The notes: generated from the sequence alone by a model not told the origin. A DNA stretch of 25,208 bases from Rhizophagus sp. LPA8_4_AMF (GCA_021464525.1 JADRCO010000866.1:1-25208), one strand, 5' to 3'. Positions 1-11,802 are shown, counted from the first letter of the stretch. Program-made: numbers and translations.

Positions 1-1941
1 GAATAAATTTGCTAAATTTTAATGCTGGCTAAAATTATGTTTATTAGTATAATTCGGGCCAAATATCACATGATAGTCACGTGAAAATCTCATAAGAGAA
101 TTTGGCCGCTTTATTTTGGATTTGATGTGACTAGGGTGCTCGAGCTGTAGCTTATGTGATTTATGTGATTTATATGATGGTTAAGTTAAAGTACCGTCCC
201 CCCTTACTTTATATGTATAAATAATTGTAAAATCAATTGTGTAACCCTCATGTAAAGTGGCCGTACGTGAGAAACGTAAGGATACATTATTTGACGCGTC
301 TCGTTATGATATATGTATCTAACGAGTTTTGTTGACCACTGGATGACGATGATCAGACAATGTACATTACGTTCTTGATAAAGAATTTTGTCCTGTTAAT
401 AAATTGCATGTAACAAATGTAACGAAAAAATCATTTTTTTTTTGTTAAAAGATAATTATCGACCCAATTGGAATTTTATGATTCAAAATCATGGGTTTTT
501 TTTTAAATAAACAAATATCATTTAACAAAAATAATTATTATGAAAAGAACCAAAATAATTAAAATTAATAATCAATTAATCAATTTGATTTAGTAAATAT
601 TAATACGTAACAAAGAGTAATTTAATTAATTGTTAGTCACCAGAAAAGGTTATAAAATTGCAGCGATTATGATATTTTTTTTTTTTTTTTGAGTTTATCT
701 CTCTAAAACTTCCTTTAAATTCAATATATTCTAAATTTTTATTTCATTCTATTTCTATTAGTAATCTTGATGTTACATTTTTTATCCATTTCAATTTTTC
801 CGCTTTACCTTCCTTTTATAATTTTTCTGATGAATACCCAGAATATTATTCACCCCTAGTACGAACATATTTGTTGTTTTTGATTATTTCTCAGTTGAAT
901 TTCTAATCGCATTTTCACATTTTTAGGTTTACATTCTCGGTATGTTTTCGGTGGAAACTATTACAATGAAACGATAAGTTACTACAATTCTTGATATTTT
1001 TTCATATGATGATTTATTGACAAAAAGAATGTAACCAAAAATAGAAATCAAAAATTGATTATCATCTCAAGAGTCACAAGGTATGTTTTTTCACCATAAA
1101 TTAGTACATTATTTATTTAAATTTTGATAATTTATCACTTTTTCTTTGATTATCGAAATTTTTTTTCTTACTTAAATAAATAATAAATGTGCATTACTTG
1201 ATAATTCATGTTGATCAACCGAATTCAAGGATAAGCTATTTTAAATTCTTCATAACTAGATACTTTATAAATTACAAGCTTTTACAATATGTTCCTTGAT
1301 TTCTTGAAATTGTAGAAAGTTATCAAAAGAAAATTCGAATTTCATCATTAATATGAAATTTGATAACTCTTTATCATCATTTCTAGTAATCCCCATACCT
1401 ATTATATCAATCTTTTTTCATCATGATTTTTTTAAAAATATTGCGAATGTAACCTGCATCAATAGTAGGTGAAAGTTTTGAAGTGGTTCATATGTATTTG
1501 AGATAAAAAATATTACTCTATTTTCCTCCAAGTAAAATTTAATGTTTTTATGGAAATTGCTTAAGTTGATTTTGGATATATATTTCGGGATGAGCAAAGG
1601 CTGAGTAAGATCGTCTCTTATGTCAATGAACAACATTTAACAACATTTTCATAAAAATCACGTATATCCATTAATTATCATCAATTAATGAATATCAACA
1701 AAATTAACAAAACCAAAAATTTGTTTGATACGTATTAGTTATATCCTGAGTGTTCGGGGATAAAGCATAATTTACTAAATGATCAGTACAGCATGTACAG
1801 TAACGATAATTTATTAATGCATTTCAGCTGGCTTGTCTATCCGAATTATGAAACAATTATGAAAATTATGAATATTAAATACTGTAAATGTTTTACAAAA
1901 TGTTTGTTTTGTATTTTAGATTTATTTTACTTATTCATAAT
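1..1941. other. Intergenic region, no supported gene
   Basis: AT-rich DNA downstream of the peptidase gene. It holds homopolymer A/T runs and a small imperfect hairpin at 300-326 (CTCGTTA and TAACGAG arms). A 71-codon minus-strand reading frame at 1421-1636 has no recognisable domain, no splice partner I can find and no conserved motif, so I do not call it a gene. Sequence near 45-75, with a GGCCAAATAT core, resembles material at the far right end of the window and may be dispersed repeat. Confidence 0.6.
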
Positions 1942-4869
1942 CTAAAGAAAATCTACCCATTCACCAACAATTGAAACAGATTTACTATCACCAACAATAA
2001 TTTTATCATCATTTAATGCTTTACCAATGCATAGCCAAGGATCTCTTGATCCTCCCCATTTTAAAACTTCTTCACGAAATAGTTGTCCCGCTTCTCTACT
2101 TAATGGATCCTTTTCAAAAATTTCTTTCCAAATTTTACCTGCTAACGCTCTACCAAAAAGATAACTATAATATCCTGCACCATACCCAAATAAATGTCCA
2201 AATTGTACTTGCCATGCTGTACCTGGTACTGAAGGAAACAATTCAACAGTATCTTGTAAATTATATAAAATAGCTGTTGTATCAAATGACTTAGAATCGG
2301 TTGCAAGTTTTGAATGATATAATTGATCAAGTAATGCCATAAATATTTGTGATTGTGTTTCCATTGCTGAAACTGTAATCTTGCTTTAACGTGAAATTTA
2401 ATAAGGTCTAATGTACTGTTTGTATTGTTTCACGTGTCTCATAATGTCTTGCGAAAAGCGAAAGAACATTTGGCGAATAGACGAAGTGCTCCATCAAAAT
2501 TGATGGAAGCTCCACAAAATCAGTTGGGCACCTCGTTCCTTAAATGAAAAATAATGTTTCGAGATTGATCATTAATCTTAATACATTTAGATAATATCTA
2601 TAATATAAATTTCTTACCGGAAACATTGTGAAAATTTGTTCGACCAATCATCGCTAATAATTCAAAATTGTTAATAAAGATGTACAATTAACTTTAAATG
2701 AACAATAAAAAATTAAACTTACAATGCATTGCATGACCCATTTCATGAAACAGAGTTTCAACTTCAACCCAATTTAATAAACTTGGACATTGTTTTCCTT
2801 TTGGTTTCATAAAGTCACAAGTAAGGACAATAACAGGTAATTGATACCTTCCTGCTCTTCCGTTAACTTTCACTCCATGGTCAGAATTTGATAATTCTCC
2901 CACTTTCGTTATATCAACGCCAGATGGTATATCACCAACACCATCGTCATCATCAACACGCCTTGAACATCTCACCGTGTAATGTGCAGCATTTTGAAGT
3001 TTACCATTGCGACTAAATAAATCACAATATATAGTACCAACCTTTCCTTCTTGTTCATCAATGACTTCAAGTTTACGTACATCATCATGCCACACTTCTC
3101 CGGGCATTATTTCTGCAGGTTCAAATGAAATACCGTATAAACGTGAAAACAGTTTAGATAAACCTTGAATTACTGAACCAACCGAAAAATATGGTGATAT
3201 TGATGTAACAGGCTGCGTGAGTGATGAAAATTTTATTCTCTCTGCATAGAAATAACGATCCCATGCATAAACGGTTGGTAAAGTCTCGCTTTTGGTATAT
3301 AACTGTTTTGTTTCTTGAAGCAATCGAAGATCAGCAAGAGCCTTTGGCCTATGATGATCAGAGAGGGTCCGCAGAAATGTCTGTACATGTTCTATGGTAT
3401 AATTGACAATATAAATTAATTAATGAATAAAAATTATTAGATTACATATCCGCAGATTTGCAGAATGCATGTGATAATTTTGGCGCTGCTAATATTATAT
3501 GCATTCTGCAGATCGGCGGATGTGAATAAACCTTTTCATATACTTTCATACCTGGATTTTTCACCATTTTATCAATGAGGAAAGCATGACTATAACTTTC
3601 CATTCCAACTAATTTTGCTAGTTCGGCTCTTGTTTTTAACAAATCTTCCAGTAAAATAATTTGTTCTTTCGTTGCAGAGTTAGCTGCAATATACATTTTT
3701 TTCCTGACCCCTTCATCATTTACAGATTTTAAAATCATTTGTGCTTCCCATGCTTTAGTTGATAAACTGGTAATATTTCCTTTTGTATCTTTATTTAATC
3801 CAGGGTGTATTCCTTCAAGGAGTGAAACGTCAACATTAATGCGATTAATGCGTTTTTGAAGTAAAATTTGGGTAAATTGACGACCAAGTGTAATGATTTT
3901 ATCTGATAAGTGCACAAACTGCTCACGATCTGAAGAAGGAAGATGGATACCAGATTTCTCAAAGTCATGCAAAAATGTATTCGCCACTTGAAATTCCTCT
4001 GAAGAGAACTGAGAGGTAATACTTGGAGTTGAAAGTACTCTCTTCAATACCTGAATACGGAATACAAGATACGTAAATAAATCTGTAACAAGCAAAAAAA
4101 AACGAAATTTTATGTAAAGATTTGTGATAATAAATTGCAAATTTCAAGTAATTACCCTTGGCACTTCCCAAGGTTAATAGAGTAACAATCCAAAAATATA
4201 CATCTTTTGATTCTTCTAAAGTACCTGATATAATTCGGTATTTGTGTTAAGAGAATTCATATAGGAGCAAAGATATCCGTAAGCCCAATTAGCTGCTTGT
4301 GCAAATTTTGGATCAGGGTGCGATGATCTAATAAACTCGGCTGTATCAATGACCGAACAAAGTGTGTCGGAAAGTCTGTCCATATTTTTTACCACCTTTC
4401 TTAATTCTTCTTCAGTACTTGCATTGGTGATTCGATTAACCAATAGTTTCACTCTTCTAAGTGCCTTTTCTGCTTCTAAGTGAAATCCTTGCGGTGTTGC
4501 TAATTCAGGATTACGAAATAAACCAGTAAATTTTCTCGTCGCTAAAGAAGTACTATATTCCAATGCTGCCAATGTCCGTGAACGAGAAGTGAAATAGTTC
4601 CAAAAATCTTCATCATCAAAAATTAATCGTAATGTTTCATCAGTTTGAGAAACCTTATCTATGTCAGAGATAAATGGGAAAACTACTTGTGAAGTTCCAA
4701 GTTGTTTTGCTTTCGTATTTACACTCTCACTAGAACCAGAATTCTCTCGACGAGACAAATTATAAATAGTATTTTTCGACCTTTTTGGATTTATTGTTGT
4801 AAAAAGTCTGAAAGTACGTCTTTGAAATAAATAAGTGGTTGATTGCATATAAAGTCGATTAATTTGCAT
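1942..4869 (-). CDS. OCT1: Mitochondrial intermediate peptidase (M3 metallopeptidase), 5 exons, with two apparent frameshifts
   Basis: Zinc endopeptidase of the mitochondrial matrix (family M3A) that removes an octapeptide from imported precursors after the main processing peptidase has cut. Exons on the minus strand are 4869-4225, 4050-3552, 3391-2723, 2653-2618 and 2538-1942; all introns are GT-AG and junctions through exon 5 entry keep frame. The N-terminus is Arg-rich with few acidic residues ([10 protein letters not shown]..., RRTFRLF), fitting a targeting peptide. I start at ATG 4869, the first ATG after an in-frame TAA. Exon 3 ends in the zinc motif HEMGH (about residues 597-601); the third ligand is probably the Glu of FVELPS (about 626), 28 residues after the motif Glu. 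The C-terminal KWGGSRDPW and IVGEW match the family. In exon 5 the frame breaks twice: a TAG appears at 2410-2408 after [10 protein letters not shown], the expected continuation ([14 protein letters not shown]) is one frame over, and METQSQIF is one frame over again. Each is a 1-nt loss. The intact product would be about 815 residues. It could be a young pseudogene, an assembly error, or use an unusual intron here. Confidence 0.9.
2365..2420 (-). other. Double frameshift site in the peptidase gene
   Basis: Within exon 5 the reading moves through all three frames in about 55 nt. The first shift lies between about 2419 and 2411, the second between about 2373 and 2365. At the second site one extra T in the TTT run would give FSAMETQ, a smooth join. 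Alternatives are a 37-nt intron (GT at 2416, AG ending 2380), too short for this locus, or a 61- or 67-nt intron with its GT at 2433. The latter would delete about 20 family-typical residues. Confidence 0.7.
3445..3524. repeat. Inverted repeat inside peptidase intron 2
   Basis: Two arms of about 26 bp face each other: left CCGCAGATTTGCAGAATGCAT (3450-3470), right ATGCATTCTGCAGATCGGCGG (3500-3520), matching with about 3 mismatches around a loop of roughly 30 nt. The arms are much more GC-rich than the intron around them. It sits in one of the two long introns (160 nt). It may be a very short foldback element or a structured intron insertion; I see no clear target duplication. Confidence 0.65.
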
Positions 4870-5345
4870 TTTCGTTAAAACTATCGTGATCAAAGAGTTT
4901 TTTTTTTACGCGATCGACAAGATCTTGATAATTTCCATTTGAAGTTATTGTGCTCGAATAATAGCCGATTCTCGCCGATTTCTTTTGAAGTAACGTAGTA
5001 ACGTGGCAATTATTGTCTAATTGACACGAATTTAGATGTTAATAAATATGGCTTGAAAAAATCTTTTGAATTCATAATCCATCTGAGACTGATTTTTACT
5101 TGCTTCACGATAATTATAGGTAACCTAACCGGAATTTTTACTCTTCGCTTCGTAATTCACGAGCTTTTCATAATTTTGAAAAGTCACTCTTTTTTGTTGT
5201 AATTTTTCAGAGGGCTCGTTTAAGTAAATAACGAAACTAATTAACAATAAAACTACTTTTAAATATTAGAAAAAGTGAGTTTTCGGTCTCAAATGAATTA
5301 GGACTCTCATATTTCATATTACTTTCTATAAAATACGGCACAAAT
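4870..5345. promoter_or_regulatory. Shared divergent intergenic region between peptidase and P-protein genes
   Basis: 476 bp separate the two start codons, which point away from each other, so both promoters must lie here or within the first exons. A TATAAAAT string lies about 20 bp before the P-protein ATG, probably too close to be a classical TATA box for that start. No other binding site can be named with confidence. Shared regulation of two mitochondrial proteins is inferred from arrangement only. Confidence 0.5.
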
Positions 5346-8300
5346 ATGTTTTTTCGAACAGTTCATCGAGGAACAAAACCACCCTTTGTTTTATCAAGAC
5401 GAATTAGAACTATTACAAGATTTAATAACATTTCAGTACAACAATTAGGTTTGAATCAAATCAAATCAAAGAAAAATCATGTTTCAAATTTTCCAAAATC
5501 ATTTCAAAAATTTTCTTCAACTCCATTAAAATATGACGCGTTTTCTCCTTTGGATACGTTTCCTCGAAGGCATAATGGACCTTCAGATGCTGAGATAAAA
5601 GCTATGCTTGAAACTATTGATGTTAAAGATATGGAGGAGTTGGTTTTAAAAACAGTTCCTGCTAATATTCGATCTAAAGACGCCTTAGCTTTAGAAGAAG
5701 GCTTAACGGAAAGTGAGCTTATGGAACGATTGAAGAGAATTGCTTCCAAAAACAAAGTGTACAAGTCATATATAGGCATGGGATATGCAAATACGATTGT
5801 ACCTTCCGTTATTTTAAGGAATGTTTTAGAATCACCAGGATGGTATACACAAGTAAGTATTATTCAAGTTCTTCTAGTACTGCACAACCTGAAAGAACTT
5901 TCGCGTGAAAAAAGCGACTTTCATCGGTCTAGCAGTGAACCATTCTCCTATGTAATAAAGAAACAACAGTGGAACTCATAATTATGAACGATTGATTGTA
6001 TGCAGTATACACCTTATCAACCCGAAATATCTCAAGGTTCTGTTCGCATTTTTCATGTTTACAATTATCAAAGCCGAATCATTGATAATAATAATTATTA
6101 TGATTCTTTAGGTCGATTGGAATCACTTTTGAACTTTCAAACTATGGTCACGGATCTCACTGGCATGGACCTCGCCAATGCATCTCTTCTTGATGAGGGA
6201 ACAGCTGCTGCGGAAGCCATGTTAATCTCTTTTTCTGCAAAAAAACAGAAATGCCATACTTTTTTTGTGGATGAAAGATGCCATCCTCAAACTATTGCGT
6301 GTCTTCAAACACGTTCCGAAGGATTTGGGATTAATGTAATAGTAGGGGATGTATTAAAATATGACTTTGAGAACAAACATAAAAATGATTTAGCCGGCGT
6401 TCTAGTTCAGGTAATTTCTTTATTTATTGTTATATTTATATTAATGAATATATTTTTATACGTATATATATATATTTGTCATTATTTAGTATCCCGCAAC
6501 AGATGGTAACATTAATGACTATTCTGAATTTTCTGCCAGAATTCATTCCTTAGGTGGCCAAGTAGTTTGTGCAACTGATTTGTTAGCACTAACTTTACTA
6601 ATACCACCTGGAGAATGGGGTGCTGATATTGCTGTGGGCAATAGTCAGCGCTTTGGTGTTCCGTTAGGTTATGGTGGCCCGCATGCTGCATTTTTTGCTT
6701 GCAAAGAACAACTTAAGCGAAGAATGCCAGGTCGATTAGTTGGGGTCTCGCGTGATGCATCTGGAAATAAAGCTTATCGTTTGTCGTTACAAACCAGAGA
6801 GCAACATATTAGACGAGAGAAAGCTACTAGTAATATATGTACTGCACAAGCACTCTTGGCTAATATGGCTGCTATGTATGCTGTATATCATGGACCAGAG
6901 GTATTACAAAAAATTTTAAGATGAAAATTTAAATTACGATAATGTAATAATTTTCTTGTAATTAAAAGGGAATTACAGCCATTGCAAAACGCATCCATAA
7001 TTTGACCACTGCATTAGCGGAAGAAATTAAACAGATGGGATATTTTATCAAAAATGAAGCATTCTTTGATACGTTGAATATTCATGTTGAAGGAGGCGCT
7101 GATGATATCATTCGAAAAGCTTTGAATTCTAATATTAACTTTCGTAGAGTAGATAACAATACTGTTGGTATTACATTAGATGAGACGGTTCTAAAAGAAG
7201 ATGTGTTGGATATTATTCAATTTTTTTCTAAAGATTCGAACAGAAAGTCAAATTTGGGGGTACCTGATAAACCAAATATTCCTCAAAAATTTATTCGTAC
7301 CTCACAATTTATGCAACATAACGTGTTTAATTCTTATCATTCAGAAACAGAAATTTTAAGATACATATATCACTTGCAATCAAAGGATCTTTCGTTAGCT
7401 CATTCTATGATACCTTTAGGTAGTTGTACTATGAAACTCAATGCTACTACAGAGATGATACCAATAACTTGGCCCGAATTCGCGAATATTCATCCTTTTG
7501 TGCCAGCCTACCAGGCTGAGGGATACAATATTTTAATTAAAGTAAGTTAAATTTAATTAACGAAAAGATGTACGTTTACGGTAAGTATATTTATGGCTGA
7601 ACAAAATTTTTAGGAACTTGAGCATGACCTTGCCGTTATAACAGGATTTGATGGTATTTCTTTACAACCAAATTCTGGAGCTCAAGGAGAATATACAGGA
7701 TTACGTATTATTGGAGCATACCATAAATCAAAGGGTGATGAGAAACGTAATGTTTGTTTAATTCCTGTATCAGCTCATGGTACAAATCCCGCATCTGCTG
7801 CGATGGCGGGTATGGAAGTTGTACCTATTAAGTGTGAAAATAATGGTGATCTTGATATGAAAGATTTGGAAGAAAAGGCTACCAAATTTAAAGACAGATT
7901 AGCAGCGTTCATGGTTACTTATCCATCAACATTTGGTGTATTTGAAAGTGGAGTTGTAAAAGCATGTGAAATAATTCATCAAAATGGAGGACAAGTTTAT
8001 ATGGATGGAGCAAATTTAAATGCACAAATTGGATTATGTACACCAGCTGGCATAGGAGCTGATGTTTGTCATTTGAATTTACATAAAACATTCTGGTAAA
8101 AATTTTTTTAAATTTTTATTAACAATACATATGATCCTTATATTTATTCAGTTTTTTTTTCTTTCTTTTTTTTAGCATACCTCACGGTGGAGGTGGACCA
8201 GGGGTTGGTCCCGTGGGCGTGTTAGTATAGTTATTTATTACTATTTTTATTAAATAAAAATAATACTTAAGTTTATTTCATTTTTAGTAAATCACACCTT

Positions 8301-9214
8301 GTACCATTTTTACCGGGTCATCCAGTTGTGAAGACTGGAGGAGATAAATGTATTGGACCTGTCTCGGCAGCACCGTTTGGTTCACCAAATATTTTACCAA
8401 TTTCTTGGGCATATATAAAAATGATGGGTTAGTTATTTTGTTTTTGTTCGAAGTATTTTAAAATAAATTAATTTTTTTTTTTTCCAGGTAGCAAAGGATT
8501 AACATCAGCTACGCATATTGCATTGCTTAATGCTAACTATATGGCAGTTCGATTGTCTAACCATTACAGAATTTTATATACCAATCAACAAGGAATGTGT
8601 GCTCATGAATTTATTGTTGATATTAGACCATTCCAAAAAACTGCAGAAATCGAAGCCATAGACATAGCAAAACGACTTCAGGTAATCCTATATATACGGT
8701 ATATACGCTAACTTTTTTTTTTCTGTAAAAAATATATATAAATTATTTTTCCTTATTTTAGGATTATGGATTCCATTCACCAACAATGTCATGGCCAGTT
8801 GCAAATACACTTATGGTAGAACCAACAGAGTCAGAATCAAAAGCAGAATTGGACAGATTCTGTGATGCAATGATATCTATTAGAGAAGAAATAAAATCTA
8901 TTGAAAATGGGCAGCAACCAAAAGGAAATAATATATTAACAAATTCGCCACATACCATTGAAACATTAATTAAAACTACATGGAATAAAGCATATAGCAG
9001 AGAACAAGCAGCCTTTCCACTGAATTATTTAAAAACACATAAATTTTGGCCATCAGTTGGAAGACTTGGTAAGTTTTAACTAAAATTTTTATTGTTTTTC
9101 ATTTAATTTTATGCTAATAAATTTATATATATATATTTTTTTTTTAAAGATGATGCATTTGGTGATAGAAATTTAATATGTTCTTGCCCACCAGTTGAAG
9201 ATTATCTTGAATAA
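5346..9214 (+). CDS. GCV2: Glycine dehydrogenase (decarboxylating), P-protein of the glycine cleavage system, 11 exons
   Basis: Pyridoxal-phosphate enzyme of the mitochondrial matrix. It decarboxylates glycine and passes the aminomethyl group to the lipoyl arm of H-protein. Exons are 5346-5852, 6006-6036, 6112-6410, 6490-6900, 6969-7541, 7614-8095, 8176-8220, 8288-8427, 8488-8681, 8762-9068 and 9150-9214. All junctions are GT-AG and in frame, giving 1017 residues, normal for a eukaryotic P-protein. The first 60 or so residues are basic and Ser/Thr-rich (targeting peptide); the conserved body starts near FPRRHNGP (72-79). Other landmarks are [24 protein letters not shown] formed across exons 2 and 3, [11 protein letters not shown], and [15 protein letters not shown], whose Lys (about 765) should bind PLP. 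LHKTFC is assembled by the exon 6-7 junction. The C-terminus is short ([11 protein letters not shown]). Exons 2 (31 nt) and 7 (45 nt) are very small. Intron 2 (6037-6111) is 75 nt with no in-frame stop. No lesion is visible. Confidence 0.97.
6037..6111 (+). other. 75-nt stop-free intron 2 of the P-protein gene
   Basis: The GT-AG intron interrupts the codon for the Gly of EISQGRLE. It is a multiple of three and open in the host frame, so retention would add 25 residues without truncating the protein. The inserted residues (Asn/Tyr-rich, with NNNYYDS) do not belong to the family, and removing them restores the conserved [13 protein letters not shown] block. I therefore call it an intron. Confidence 0.85.
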
Positions 9215-9330
9215 ATATATAGTATAAAATGAATTTATATTAAACAAAAAGAAAAAGGTTAAAACTAAAAATTATTTATTGCATTGATTTTTTAATAAAT
9301 TTTTTGTAATAAACAAATACAAATACAAAT
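9215..9330. terminator. Convergent 3' ends with likely poly(A) signals
   Basis: 116 bp separate the stop codons of two convergent genes. AATAAA occurs on the plus strand over and just after the P-protein stop (9210-9215) and on the minus strand at 9280-9275, about 50 nt beyond the stop of the minus-strand gene. Overlapping 3' untranslated regions are likely. Confidence 0.5.
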
Positions 9331-11109
9331 TTAATCTATTGTTAAATCAATTATTTCTTTTATTTTCTTTTTCTCAAATTCTGCTCTACTAATAAACATT
9401 AACTCATTACCATCAGATATCATTTCACTATTATCATTATCATTATCAATTATAATAATGTTTTGTTCTTTAGGATTATTCTCAGTAATTAAAGTCTTAT
9501 TAATTATATTATTAAGACATATGTTTTTAATTCTAGTTTCTATATTAAGATTTTTACTATTTTCAATTTCCATATCTGCACTAATATTAATACTACTTTC
9601 AATTTGAAGATTTCTACTATTAGCTTTAATTTCCATAATAGAATTATTAATATTATTATAATAATTTTTATTAATAATTTTATTTTCCATACTGTTTTTA
9701 ATTTTACTATGGGTATTTTTATATACTTTAGCTTTTGATTTAGAATTATTATTAATTTGATCCTCCTCATTAATATTTTTGTTTTTATTTTTATCAAAAT
9801 TCCTATTTACTTTAACATCTATATTACAATTCTTTTTAAAACTTTTATTGTTGGTCTTAAAATTATTGTTATCAGCTATATGAATTTCTTTAATATAATT
9901 ATGTTTATCTTTATTTTCTATAACCAAGTTTTTACTACCATTATTACTTTCATTAGAACTAGCAATAATTTTCTTCTTTTTAATATTGAAGTTATTTGTC
10001 ATCATTACTTTTTCTTTTTCATATACAATAGAATTATCTATTTGTTTATTTTTGCTATCCGAAGATGAAGAATATTCACTTTCACTTTCAACATCAGTCA
10101 GTTCACCATATAATAAATCATCTATTGTAAAATCTTCATTAATAACTTTTGTTTTTTTCGTTTTTATGTAAGAATTATTATCTAAAGATTTGGAAACTGG
10201 TGATGCTTTAGATTTATAATAATTTTCGATCCATTCTTTTGTTTGATAATAGATATGTAATACTGCTATTGGATCAGAATGAGTAGTTTTCAAATTTAAA
10301 CATAATTCTTCTTGAGGATTATTAATGAAGATAATATCAGATGGATCAAAATTAAGATCATCAAATGAATTTGTCAATTCCATATTTTGATTTTTATTAG
10401 AATACTTTTTTGAAGATATTCTTTTTTCTGGTAATCTTTCAGCTTTATAAAAATATACTGAAATAACTCCTAATGAACCTTTGTCTCTTGTTACTTTTGA
10501 TGGGATACATCTTGGTAAATTTGATATAAAGATATTACCATCTGACCAATATGTGGAATCAAATTTAAAAAGGTGAAAGATTGATTTGTTATAATTATAA
10601 AAACCATATACGTAATTATATGGTCCATTAGAACTTGTAGGATTAAGTTCCATATACGTATTATCATTTTGTCCATCAACGAAATGAATTCCTTTAATAA
10701 TATGCGGATCTTTAGTGGAATGAACTCCAACTCTAATAGCAAAATAACAAGAAGGTTCAGGAATAGCTACATATGTCATAATTTTACTAAAAATAATAAT
10801 CAATATTATATTTTTATAATAAATGTGAGAAATTTTACACATTAAAATATTAATATACACATGTATACGATATTTAATAATTTTTTTTTACCATTCTTGT
10901 TTGACTGCTTCTCTCTTATCAACAGCAACTCGAGAAAAAGGCACCAACAAATTATCCTTAATGATTTGAGCATAATAAATTAATTGAGAGTAAAGACAAA
11001 AAAAAATTATTTTAATTTACATATAACTTACTTTATTACTTGGTATTTCGTGTTCTGGTAGTACTTCATTGTCAACAAGAATTTCAAGTGAGAAATCACC
11101 AAGGCGCAT
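9331..11109 (-). CDS. DUF7918-like protein with Asn/Lys-rich tail and C-terminal SUMO-interaction-like motif, 3 exons
   Basis: Exons on the minus strand are 11109-11032, 10956-10892 and 10786-9331, joined by GT-AG introns of 75 and 105 nt, giving 532 residues. Exon 1 encodes MRLGDFSLEILVDNE..., which resembles the start of the fungal DUF7918 family; exon 2 encodes VPFSRVAVDKREAVKQE; exon 3 continues with TYVAIPEPSCYFAIRV and the family-like SLGVISVYFYKAER (about 152-165). The globular part ends near residue 240. The rest is low-complexity, rich in Asn, Lys, Ile and Ser, with short basic runs (KKKK) that could act in nuclear import. The last residues, KEIIDLTID (524-532), fit the SUMO-interaction consensus, and IIIIDNDND (491-499) is a second hydrophobic-acidic candidate. 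Function of the family is unknown to me; nuclear location and SUMO binding are inference. The family assignment is from remembered pattern, not a search. Confidence 0.75.
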
Positions 11110-11778
11110 TTTGATATTATTTCACGAAAAAAAAAGAAATATTTTTATGTATGTTGATTTATCTTTTAAAAAAGGTTTTGTGATAAGAAACACTTTGGCT
11201 AGGGGGAAAAGGACCGCAACGCGCTTTATAAAACATCGAAATTATGTAATCACTGATGATTGGTTTAAAAACTCTGATAGATTGACCGTTCGTTACCCGC
11301 CAACTCTACTTCGACTGGTGCTGGTAGTTTATAATAACATATAATGCGTCACATCTTAAAGAAATAAGCAAGCATCGTAGAATTAACGCGTAACATTACA
11401 TTTACTAATTATCGAAATTCTATTATATATTAGATCAACTAAACTACTATAAGGTTATTCGTCACTTTGTGACGTTAATCTTCACTTTCGGATATTTTTT
11501 AAAACTAAATTTTGTCGTACGTATTAAAATGGTACGATATATAAATTTGAGAATTGAGAAAGATTCATTAGGGTGTAAAGTCAACATAGTTTAACAAAAT
11601 TATATATGGTCCCATAGTAAAATTTATTATTAAGCTATAGTTACTATAATTTGAAATTTGTCATATACAAAAATGATCATGCGATCCATATCATATGATC
11701 CGATTGATCCGATTGACGATAAATTAAAATGATTCATCAATCAGTTTAAACTTTTATGGTTCATCAATCAATCATATT
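11110..11778. other. Upstream region of the DUF7918-like gene, no supported gene
   Basis: AT-rich DNA with short direct repeats: GATCCGATT occurs twice at about 11696-11713, and TTCATCAATCA twice at about 11731-11770. The plus-strand reading frame from 11069 to 11344 overlaps exon 1 in antisense and has no protein-like features. Confidence 0.5.
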
Positions 11779-11802
11779 AGAAACCTTTGCCAAAAGGTTT
11801 CT
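11779..11802. repeat. Perfect 10-bp hairpin
   Basis: AGAAACCTTT, loop GCCA, then AAAGGTTTCT: a perfect 10-bp stem with a 4-nt loop. It lies at the left edge of the relic zone and could be the end of a small inverted-repeat element or chance structure; no partner feature is clear. Confidence 0.5.

Noticed and set aside
1421-1636. 71-codon minus-strand reading frame
   Set aside because: No motif, no splice partner, ordinary AT-rich composition; not enough to call a gene.
10787-10860. N-terminal extension MYINILMCK... of the long minus-strand frame
   Set aside because: It is intron sequence: a TTTTTAG acceptor at the KIMTY position joins in frame to two upstream exons that supply the family-typical N-terminus.
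11069-11344. 91-codon plus-strand frame
   Set aside because: Runs antisense over exon 1 of the DUF7918-like gene, whose exon is well supported by splicing and family similarity.
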